11,705 bases of DNA from Flavobacteriia bacterium (GTDB lineage: Bacteria > Bacteroidota > Bacteroidia > Flavobacteriales > Flavobacteriaceae). The notes under the pieces are model-generated. The model was not told where the DNA came from and did no database searches. It saw nothing but the letters and a program-made list of their open reading frames with translations. The stretch covers positions 1-11,705 of the forward strand of contig QNYL01000276.1 of NCBI GenBank assembly GCA_003973375.1, written 5' to 3'. A program made the position numbers and the translations under genes. How positions within the stretch are numbered: position 1 is the first letter of the stretch; every line of letters starts with the position of its first letter. Positions 6,308 through 11,532 of the stretch are shown here, piece by piece.

Positions 6308-8479
6308 ATGAAAAAAATTTTATTGTTTGCATTTTTGTTGGGTTACAGTATAACCTATGCACAGGAAGAACTGAAAGTTACTGACACGGTAAATCTGGAA
6401 GAGGTAATTCTGAGATCGGTAAGAGCCGATAAAAAAGCACCTTTTGCACAATCGATCCTCGAAAAGGAAGAGATCCGGCAAAGAAATCTTGGGCAGGATC
6501 TGCCCGTTCTGATGAATTTTATGCCTTCTGTGGTTACCACTTCCGATGCCGGAGCCGGAGTGGGCTATACGGGTATCAGGGTCCGCGGAAGCGATGCCAC
6601 CCGCGTAAACGTTACGATCAACGGGATTCCTTTTAATGATTCTGAATCACAGGGGACTTACTGGGTTGACCTTCCCGATTTTGCTTCTTCTGTTGAAGAT
6701 CTGCAGCTGCAAAGGGGAGTTGGAACTTCTACCAATGGATCAGGAGCATTTGGAGCGAGTATCAATGTGAAGACTGAAAATATTTCAAAAGAAGCCTTCG
6801 CAGAGCTTAGCAGCAGTTTCGGTTCGTATAATACTTTTAAGAACAATGTAAAGTTCAGTACCGGACTTTTAAACGATCATTTTGAAGTTGCGGGCAGGCT
6901 TTCCGTGATCAAATCGGATGGTTATATCGACAGGGCCTCTTCCGATCTTAAATCGTACTTTTTACAGGCAGCCTATAAAGATAAAAATACTTTGATCAAG
7001 GCACTTACCTTTGGAGGTAAAGAAGTAACCTATCAGGCCTGGTACGGAATCGATAAGGAAACTCTGGAGACCGACCGCACCTTTAATCCTGCCGGTATGT
7101 ACACTGATGATGAAGGGAATGTACATTTTTACGATAATGAAGTTGATGATTACCAGCAAGATCATTATCAGTTTCACTGGACACAGAAGTTTAACAATTA
7201 CTGGACTACAAATCTGGGATTGAATTACACGCATGGAAGAGGTTATTATGAGCAGTATAAGGAAGATCAGGATTTTGCAGATTACGACATGAAACCTATT
7301 GAGATCGGTGATGAAATTATCAATACAACCGATCTGATAAGAAGAAGATGGCTCGATAACGATTTTTATGTGGCCAATTTTACGGTAAATCATCAGGTGG
7401 ACAATTTTGAGTTGATCATGGGAACTTTTTACAGTTTTTATAACGGAGATCATTTTGGTGAAGTGATATGGTCTCAGTACGCTTCTGATTCAGAGATCAG
7501 AGACCGCTATTATTCCGGGAATACAAATAAAAATGAATTCAATGTTTTTGCAAAAGCCACTTACAAATTACAGGATAAATGGACTCTTTTTCTTGATCTT
7601 CAGGAGCGTTTTGTAAAATATAAAACTGATGGGCTGACCTCTGACAGAGTGCCTATTGATGTTAATGAGAAATACAGTTTTTTCAATCCGAAATTTGGGG
7701 CAGGCTTTGATATCAATCATCACAACAACCTGTACATTTCTTATGCAAGAGCCAACAGAGAGCCTAACCGGAATGATTTTGAGAATAATGTGACAAAGGC
7801 GGAAACCTTGAACGATATTGAAGCCGGGTGGAGAATGAATACTTCAAGAATAAAGCTGAATACCAATTTTTATTATATGTACTACCAAAATCAGCTGGTA
7901 CTTACCGGAATGCTGGATGATGTGGGAAATCCGATAAGAACCACGAGTGGGGAAAGCTACCGCGCCGGAATCGAATTTGATGCTGATTTCACCCTACTGG
8001 AAAACTTACACCTGCGTCCAAACTTTACCTTGAGTACCAATAAAAATATTGATTTTGTCAGCTCTATTGACGGGGAGCTTGTTAATCTTGGTAAGACAAA
8101 TATTTCTTATTCTCCGGAAGTGATTGCCGGAAATATCATCACTTATTTACCCTTGAAAAATATGCAGATCAATTTCCTTTCCAAATATGTTGGGCCGCAG
8201 TATATGGGAAATATCGACAGTGAAACCTCTAAACTCGACAGTTATTTTGTTAATGATCTCAATGTGGTTTATAAGATCGATGACGTTTCTGTATTCAAAT
8301 CAATTACCTTTTCAGGAATGGTAAACAACCTGTTTAATGTAAAATACGTTTCCAACGGATATTTTTATACCTATGATGACACCTGGTCAGTTCCCGGAGA
8401 AGTGACCACTATTGAAGGGGCCGGATATTATCCTCAGGCCGAGATCAATTTCTTATTGGGGGTAAGCCTTCAGTTTTAG
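6308..8479 (+). CDS. TonB-dependent outer-membrane receptor, probably for thiamine or a thiamine precursor
   Basis: Outer-membrane beta-barrel that imports a scarce substrate with energy from TonB-ExbB-ExbD. The 723 residues begin with a signal peptide (MKKILLFAFLLGYSITYA, likely cleaved after Ala18). A short TonB-box-like region follows (DTVNLEEVILRS), then the plug domain at about 35-155 with GYTGIRVRGSDATRVNVTINGIPFND, VEDLQLQRGVG and GSGAFGASINVKT. The rest is a barrel of alternating polar/hydrophobic strands ending in LLGVSLQF, whose terminal Phe is the BAM recognition signal. There is no carboxypeptidase-like N-terminal extension and no SusD partner. The TPP riboswitch in its leader is the reason for the thiamine assignment; THI-regulated receptors are known in Bacteroidota. 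No inner-membrane thiamine transporter or kinase lies in this window. Confidence 0.88.
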   Translation: MKKILLFAFLLGYSITYAQEELKVTDTVNLEEVILRSVRADKKAPFAQSILEKEEIRQRNLGQDLPVLMNFMPSVVTTSDAGAGVGYTGIRVRGSDATRVNVTINGIPFNDSESQGTYWVDLPDFASSVEDLQLQRGVGTSTNGSGAFGASINVKTENISKEAFAELSSSFGSYNTFKNNVKFSTGLLNDHFEVAGRLSVIKSDGYIDRASSDLKSYFLQAAYKDKNTLIKALTFGGKEVTYQAWYGIDKETLETDRTFNPAGMYTDDEGNVHFYDNEVDDYQQDHYQFHWTQKFNNYWTTNLGLNYTHGRGYYEQYKEDQDFADYDMKPIEIGDEIINTTDLIRRRWLDNDFYVANFTVNHQVDNFELIMGTFYSFYNGDHFGEVIWSQYASDSEIRDRYYSGNTNKNEFNVFAKATYKLQDKWTLFLDLQERFVKYKTDGLTSDRVPIDVNEKYSFFNPKFGAGFDINHHNNLYISYARANREPNRNDFENNVTKAETLNDIEAGWRMNTSRIKLNTNFYYMYYQNQLVLTGMLDDVGNPIRTTSGESYRAGIEFDADFTLLENLHLRPNFTLSTNKNIDFVSSIDGELVNLGKTNISYSPEVIAGNIITYLPLKNMQINFLSKYVGPQYMGNIDSETSKLDSYFVNDLNVVYKIDDVSVFKSITFSGMVNNLFNVKYVSNGYFYTYDDTWSVPGEVTTIEGAGYYPQAEINFLLGVSLQF

Positions 8480-8506
8480 GAAATAAAAATCAAGACCGTT
8501 GCAAAA

Positions 8507-8557
8507 GGCGATTATTTGTTCAAATACGACGCCCAAGAAAAATTTAACCCACAGTAA
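8507..8557 (+). pseudogene. Detached 3'-end fragment resembling the ATP-grasp gene
   Basis: Read on the plus strand these 51 bases give GDYLFKYDAQEKFNPQ and a stop, against GNYLFKFDARKKN and a stop at the end of the ATP-grasp gene at 4857-6038. Most differences are third-position or conservative, and a one-base change in an A-run shifts the position of the stop. There is no start codon or upstream coding part, because similarity begins abruptly at the AAAAGGC junction. It is a scrap carried within repeat copy A and is not expected to be translated. Confidence 0.65.
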
Positions 8558-8577
8558 ACTATTGTTTATGAGGACTT

Positions 8578-8605
8578 AAACCTGCCTGACGGCAGGCAGG
8601 TTTTT
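8578..8605 (+). terminator. Rho-independent terminator of the TonB receptor gene
   Basis: Perfect 11-base stem AAACCTGCCTG / CAGGCAGGTTT (8578-8588 and 8593-8603) with the tetraloop ACGG and a run of five T residues (8601-8605). It lies about 100 bases after the receptor stop, inside repeat copy A. It corresponds to the terminator at 4796-4826 in copy B but has a longer stem and a tighter loop. Confidence 0.8.
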
Positions 8606-8674
8606 AGAGAAGGAAGAAGTTGGACAAATAATCGCCTTATTTTATAATTCTATATAGTTTTGCAACGGTCTTAA

Positions 8675-8719
8675 ATCACCGGACGGGCTGGTTCAAAAGG
8701 AAACAATCTGTCCGGTGAT
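8675..8719 (-). terminator. Hairpin downstream of the DUF2892 gene, possible terminator
   Basis: Perfect 10-base inverted repeat ATCACCGGAC (8675-8684) and GTCCGGTGAT (8710-8719) with a 25-base loop, 23 bases past the DUF2892 stop. There is no U-run on either side, so it may be an RNA 3'-end stabiliser or a weak terminator rather than a classic one. It adjoins repeat copy A directly. Confidence 0.45.
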
Positions 8720-8742
8720 CTTACCTAAACCGAAAAAGGATC

Positions 8743-8952
8743 TCAGCTTTTTTTGTTTTTACAGGTTGACATCCCTAAAATGCTAAAGATCGGACAAGTA
8801 CCTAAAAGAGCTGTTAAAAGCATGATGGTACCTACTGCGTAAAGCACCCAGTTCCACGGACTTTCAACCTGGCCGTCATAAGCAAAGTAAAAGGCGACAA
8901 GCGCAATAATAATCCTGATAATTTTGTCGAGACTACCTACATTTTTTTTCAT
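8743..8952 (-). CDS. DUF2892 (YgaP-type transmembrane domain) small inner-membrane protein
   Basis: A 69-residue inner-membrane protein matching the DUF2892 pattern: a short basic start MKKNVGSLDKIIRI, two membrane helices (about 10-26 and 33-51), and the ending LLGTCPIFSILGMSTCKNKK, with Cys53 in the family's G-x-CP motif and Cys64 in the tail. In E. coli YgaP this domain is fused to a rhodanese that carries sulfane sulfur; here it stands alone. Exact activity is unknown. It has its own promoter with a Crp/Fnr-like site and belongs, by position, to the sulfur/redox block with SQR. Family call is confident; the role in sulfur handling is inference from context. Confidence 0.85.
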   Translation of the reverse strand: MKKNVGSLDKIIRIIIALVAFYFAYDGQVESPWNWVLYAVGTIMLLTALLGTCPIFSILGMSTCKNKKS

Positions 8953-8992
8953 AATTTGAAATATTAAGGTTAATATGCTTTATTATTCATAA

Positions 8993-9038
8993 CAAAAATA
9001 TGATTCTAATATACAAAAAACCTGTGACAGTGATCACA
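8993..9038 (-). promoter_or_regulatory. DUF2892 promoter with Crp/Fnr-like operator
   Basis: On the minus strand the -7 box TATTTTTG occupies 9000 to 8993. Upstream of it, 9023-9038 reads TGTGACAGTGATCACA on the plus strand, a perfect TGTGA-N6-TCACA match to the classical Crp/Fnr-family half-sites. The site's centre is 37.5 bases from the downstream end of the -7 box, i.e. near -42 relative to the expected start, the usual place for an activator contacting polymerase. Which regulator binds is unknown. Confidence 0.6.
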
Positions 9039-9061
9039 ACCGCATTGTTTTTTAGAATAAA

Positions 9062-9104
9062 TTAAGACCGTTGCAGTACTCTTTTGCAACGGTCTTAAAT
9101 TTTT
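9062..9104 (-). terminator. Copy C: bare AAGACCGTTGCA hairpin, terminator after thioredoxin
   Basis: Perfect 14-base inverted repeat (arms 9062-9075 and 9085-9098, TTAAGACCGTTGCA) with the nine-base loop GTACTCTTT. It lies about 30 bases after the thioredoxin stop. Followed on the minus strand by AATTTATT and on the plus strand by AATTTTT, so it could act in both directions. Its first arm plus loop is nearly the same as the start of repeat copy B (4728-4750), and its two arms are the ends of copy A. Confidence 0.7.
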
Positions 9105-9129
9105 AAAACTAAAAGTCCGTTCAGATCTT

Positions 9130-9426
9130 TTACAGATAATTCCCGATGATCGGGATCAGCTGGTTGGCAGGCATAACACCTGATTGCCTCCAGACGGCTT
9201 TACCCTCTTTAAAAAGGATAGAGGTAGGCACCCCTCTGATACCAAATTTCCGGGCAACGGCAGGGTTATGATCAATATCGATCTTTATGATCTTGATCTT
9301 ATCTTTATAGTGCTGTTTTACCTGTTTTAATATAGGAGTCATCATTTTACAAGGCTGACACCAGTCGGCCTTAAAATCGACTAACACAGGGGTCTTCTGA
9401 TTGATAATTTCGTTAAAACTAGCCAT
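9130..9426 (-). CDS. Thioredoxin family protein
   Basis: Cytosolic thiol-disulfide oxidoreductase of 98 residues. It has the thioredoxin fold landmarks: TPVLVDFKADWCQPCKMM with the active-site Cys23 and Cys26 (WCQPC in place of the usual WCGPC), the KIDIDHNP strand at 48-54, and the cis-proline loop GVPTSILFKEG at 65-75. There is no signal peptide or membrane anchor, so it acts in the cytoplasm. The Gly-to-Gln change in the CxxC motif would be expected to shift its redox potential or partner choice. It starts seven bases after the HMA gene's stop and is likely co-transcribed with it; hairpin copy C ends the transcript. In this context it may reduce persulfides made by SQR activity, but that is inference. 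Confidence 0.93.
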   Translation of the reverse strand: MASFNEIINQKTPVLVDFKADWCQPCKMMTPILKQVKQHYKDKIKIIKIDIDHNPAVARKFGIRGVPTSILFKEGKAVWRQSGVMPANQLIPIIGNYL

Positions 9427-9433
9427 TTTATAA

Positions 9434-9709
9434 TCAATTTTTTGAAGTCATTCTTCCAGTTGCACAACTTACAAAAGATTTTGCTTTATGGATTATTGTA
9501 TTTGCATCATGAACCTCAGGATAGCCCATTTTAGAGAGTTTTTCCTTTACAAGTTCAAGGATCTTTTCATCCTTTGTCGGAACAATCACTTTCGAATTGT
9601 CCAGATCCACATCCACCTCGTCAATACCATCAAGGTTAAGCAAACCTTTTTTAACGGTATTTACGCAACCATTACATTTTAAATTTACAATTTCTATTGT
9701 TGTTTTCAT
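9434..9709 (-). CDS. Heavy-metal-associated (HMA) domain protein with CxxC motif
   Basis: A 91-residue cytosolic protein whose first about 65 residues form an HMA/copper-chaperone-like beta-alpha-beta-beta-alpha-beta domain: IEIVNLKCNGCVNTVKKGLLNLDGI carries the CNGC pair (Cys12, Cys15), then VDVDLDNSKVIV and a second helix to KMGYPEV. Unlike simple 68-residue chaperones (MxCxxC) it has no Met before the first Cys and has a C-terminal tail KAKSFVSCATGRM with a third cysteine (Cys82). No copper ATPase is nearby; the neighbours are thioredoxin and SQR, so a thiol or sulfane-sulfur carrying role is as likely as metal transfer. It has its own promoter with a palindrome (9720-9748) and leads the thioredoxin gene by seven bases. 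Confidence 0.82.
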   Translation of the reverse strand: MKTTIEIVNLKCNGCVNTVKKGLLNLDGIDEVDVDLDNSKVIVPTKDEKILELVKEKLSKMGYPEVHDANTIIHKAKSFVSCATGRMTSKN

Positions 9710-9719
9710 TCTTTTTTAA

Positions 9720-9748
9720 GTTAGTAGTTGTTATGTAACAAAACTAAC
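9720..9748 (-). promoter_or_regulatory. Promoter and palindromic operator candidate of the HMA-thioredoxin pair
   Basis: The minus-strand box TAGTTTTG (9746 to 9739) fits TAnnTTTG. Overlapping it is an inverted repeat with inner arms TTGTTA / TAACAA around a central TG (9728-9741) and outer arms GTTAG (9720-9724) / CTAAC (9744-9748), offset by one base. A protein dimer bound here would cover the -7 box and transcription start, the arrangement of a repressor. No Crp/Fnr-like site is present at this promoter. Confidence 0.45.
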
Positions 9749-9784
9749 AAAAAAGAAATAAAAGCTTCTTAAAAAAATGATAAT

Positions 9785-9949
9785 TTATGAGTGTCCGCCC
9801 ACCACGATCCGCATAATTTTCAAATTCAATCTAAAGAACTGATAGATCTGCTTGATCAGGCATACTCTGAAAAACCGAACTGTTTTACCGGGTTCGGTTG
9901 CATATGACATATTGCTGTAAGGTATGGTTGTTTTTTTACTTTTTTTCAT
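9785..9949 (-). CDS. Small basic protein, 54 residues, unknown function, between SQR and HMA genes
   Basis: An open frame read on the minus strand from ATG at 9949 to TAA at 9785, starting 20 bases after the SQR stop. The protein begins MKKSKKTTIPYSNMSYATEP, continues GKTVRFFRVCLIKQIYQFFR and ends LNLKIMRIVVGGHS. It is strongly basic. The middle, from about 23 to 50, alternates hydrophobic and basic residues (RFFRVCLIKQIYQFFRLNLKIMRIVV), suggesting an amphipathic helix able to lie on a membrane or on a protein partner. One Cys (Cys30), no CxxC and no signal peptide. Its place directly behind SQR, same strand and close spacing, suggests co-expression; 75 bases separate it from the HMA start. 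I do not recognise the family. Evidence that it is real: tight spacing, compact ordered composition and use of an otherwise unexplained gap. Confidence 0.6.
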   Translation of the reverse strand: MKKSKKTTIPYSNMSYATEPGKTVRFFRVCLIKQIYQFFRLNLKIMRIVVGGHS

Positions 9950-9969
9950 CACGTTATAATTTTAATTTT

Positions 9970-11427
9970 TTATTCAGGGATCAACCACCAAAAAGGCTTG
10001 GCTTTGGCTTTATAAAGGAACATATAATGCATAAATAACTTCATCCAGTGTCCTGCGGTTCCCACTTCACCCACGGTATCGTGAATACTTCTTCCCCATT
10101 TAGGATATTTTTCCCAGTCTTGTACAATAGGTTTAACCGTCATCACAGCAGCCTGACCGCGGAAGAGTCCGTAACCTGCCGAAACAATACAGGCAGCTCC
10201 CATTTTGGCCATTGAAGCCTTGTGAGGGTGATCTTTTTTACCGGTCTTGATCTGATGAGCGATATTTTGTGCAACGATCTTACCGATTACTCCGGAAGGC
10301 ATTCCGGTTCGCGGAGGTGTTGGAAATATTTTTGTGCCGTTAGGGCTTTGCATGGGTTTAGACATCACATGCGGAGGCGCAAATGCAATACCTGCCGCAT
10401 AGATATTATCGTAAACCGGACTTTGATAAATGTTTGGCCAGTCGGAAGCTTTCCATTCCTCATAGGGTTTTGGTGTATAGTCTGCATCTACTTTCATCAT
10501 GGTGTTGGCAGCAAACAATTTTGAGGAGATATCCTCTCCGTTCCTGGCAAAAGCCTTCATTCCGGATCCGGCAAATCCGGGGATCAGCATGGCAAAATCA
10601 AATTCTTTGGTATGGAATTCCCCGTTTAAAGTCTCGTAATGCACTTTGTTCTTCTCCACTTTAAAAACTCCGGCTCGTTTGATCCATCTTACGCCATATT
10701 CCTTTAAAATAGATTCCGTAAAGATCTTGGTTGGAGTGATATAACCGTTCTTTTTTACATAAGCTCCGCCCATTCCAAAATCTCCAAGTTCGTATTCATT
10801 GGAGATCCACCAGATATCGGCCATATCCACCAGTTTTCGTCTTCCTATCTCAAATGCGATGTTCAGAACATATTCAAAAGCAGCTCCCTGACAGGTAGCC
10901 AGTGGATGTCCGGTACCGATTAAAAAGGTCTGCTTTTCACCGTTTTCCATTTTTTTCAGTGCCTTTTGCAGGTTTTCCCAGGCATGGGCAGCATGATCAT
11001 AAGTACAAACCGAGTTGGTGAATTTATCAGGGCCGAGACCCTCTGTAGCAGCAAAGTTCAGTTTTGGCCCGGTGGCATTGACCAGATAATCATAGGTAAC
11101 TTTTTCTTCCTGGTCTTTTTTCTCTTCGGAAACATACCGGATCTTTACAAAACCTTTTTCCACTTCCCGGTCTCCTTCAGGATGAATGGAAAGTGCAAGT
11201 GCCTGTTTGTAGTTAATCCCCAGTTTTTTATAAACAGGAGCCAGCTTGAATTTTACCTGATCGGGTTTCATAAGGCCTACACCAACCCATATATTTGAAG
11301 GGACCCACTGGTAATTACTGTTTGGGGAAACGATAACAACTTCATGCTCTTTTCCCAGATATCTTCTTAAATAAGCAACGGAGGTGTGTCCGGAAATACC
11401 GGCACCTAAAACAACTACTTTTGACAT
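9970..11427 (-). CDS. sqr: Sulfide:quinone oxidoreductase family FAD protein
   Basis: Membrane-associated flavoprotein that oxidises sulfide (or a related sulfur donor) to persulfide/polysulfide and passes electrons to the quinone pool. The 485 residues start with the FAD-binding VVVLGAGISGHTSVAYLRR (GxGxxG at 8-13), then NYQWVPSNIWVGVG at 38-51 and NATGPKL at 117-123 (second dinucleotide motif). Three cysteines sit where catalytic ones are expected: Cys141 (NSVCTYDHA), Cys179 (GTGHPLATCQGAAFEY) and Cys413 (MGAACIVSAG). The end (HWMKLFMHYMFLYKAKAKPFWWLIPE) is amphipathic/aromatic, as used for membrane docking. ATG at 11427 was chosen over an in-frame TTG at 11448, because MSKVVVLGAG is the usual start and the upstream TTG lies on the promoter box. 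It leads the small ORF at 9785-9949. Exact SQR subtype not assigned. Confidence 0.87.
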   Translation of the reverse strand: MSKVVVLGAGISGHTSVAYLRRYLGKEHEVVIVSPNSNYQWVPSNIWVGVGLMKPDQVKFKLAPVYKKLGINYKQALALSIHPEGDREVEKGFVKIRYVSEEKKDQEEKVTYDYLVNATGPKLNFAATEGLGPDKFTNSVCTYDHAAHAWENLQKALKKMENGEKQTFLIGTGHPLATCQGAAFEYVLNIAFEIGRRKLVDMADIWWISNEYELGDFGMGGAYVKKNGYITPTKIFTESILKEYGVRWIKRAGVFKVEKNKVHYETLNGEFHTKEFDFAMLIPGFAGSGMKAFARNGEDISSKLFAANTMMKVDADYTPKPYEEWKASDWPNIYQSPVYDNIYAAGIAFAPPHVMSKPMQSPNGTKIFPTPPRTGMPSGVIGKIVAQNIAHQIKTGKKDHPHKASMAKMGAACIVSAGYGLFRGQAAVMTVKPIVQDWEKYPKWGRSIHDTVGEVGTAGHWMKLFMHYMFLYKAKAKPFWWLIPE

Positions 11428-11445
11428 AAAATGAACGATTTTACT

Positions 11446-11490
11446 CAAATATAGTCAAAAAACAGTACCTTAAATGTGACCTAAGTTACA
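11446..11490 (-). promoter_or_regulatory. SQR promoter with Crp/Fnr-like operator
   Basis: Minus-strand -7 box TATATTTG (11453 to 11446). At 11475-11490 the plus strand reads TGTGACCTAAGTTACA, one base away from TGTGA-N6-TCACA and with symmetric TGTGAC/GTTACA ends. Its centre is 36.5 bases from the downstream end of the box, within one base of the spacing at the DUF2892 promoter. The TGTGA half also belongs to the terminator stem of the upstream gene, so part of the match could arise from that constraint. Confidence 0.5.
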
Positions 11491-11520
11491 GTTAACCTGA
11501 ATAATTCACATTTAAGGTGC
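11457..11520 (-). terminator. Rho-independent terminator of the CxxCH protein gene
   Basis: Perfect 13-base inverted repeat ACCTTAAATGTGA (11467-11479) and TCACATTTAAGGT (11506-11518), extendable by a G-T and a G-C pair, with a 26-base loop, followed on the minus strand by TTTTTT (11462-11457). It begins 12 bases after the stop at 11533. It overlaps the SQR promoter region completely. Confidence 0.7.
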
Positions 11521-11532
11521 TTATAAAAAATA

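Larger units (their letters stand above)
8492..8672. repeat. Copy A of the inverted dispersed repeat, bounded by AAGACCGTTGCAAAA / TTTTGCAACGGTCTT
   Basis: This 181-bp unit is an inverted, diverged copy of 4728-4898. Its ends are perfect 15-base inverted repeats (8492-8506 and 8658-8672). Inside them is a second pair of 19-base inverted repeats with one mismatch (8505-8523, AAGGCGATTATTTGTTCAA, and 8620-8638). Between these lie a remnant of the ATP-grasp gene's 3' end, the terminator hairpin and a purine-rich stretch. It begins 12 bases after the receptor's stop codon. No transposase is encoded, and a target-site duplication was not evident. The shape is that of a short non-autonomous (MITE-like) element or of a terminator cassette copied with its neighbouring coding bases. 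Confidence 0.82.

Noticed and set aside
6962..7453. Minus-strand open frame of 163 codons inside the TonB receptor gene
   Set aside because: Composition is that of an antisense shadow (Ile/Val/Leu rich without domain structure); the plus-strand frame has the signal peptide, plug and barrel.
9488..9682. Plus-strand open frame of 64 codons
   Set aside because: Antisense to the HMA protein; no start context or domain.
10966..11298. Plus-strand open frame of 110 codons, and others at 10222-10664
   Set aside because: They lie antisense to the SQR gene, whose FAD and cysteine motifs are intact.
11428..11448. Upstream TTG start that would lengthen SQR by seven residues
   Set aside because: The TTG lies on the -7 box, so the transcript would start at or after it; MSKVVVLGAG is the usual family start.
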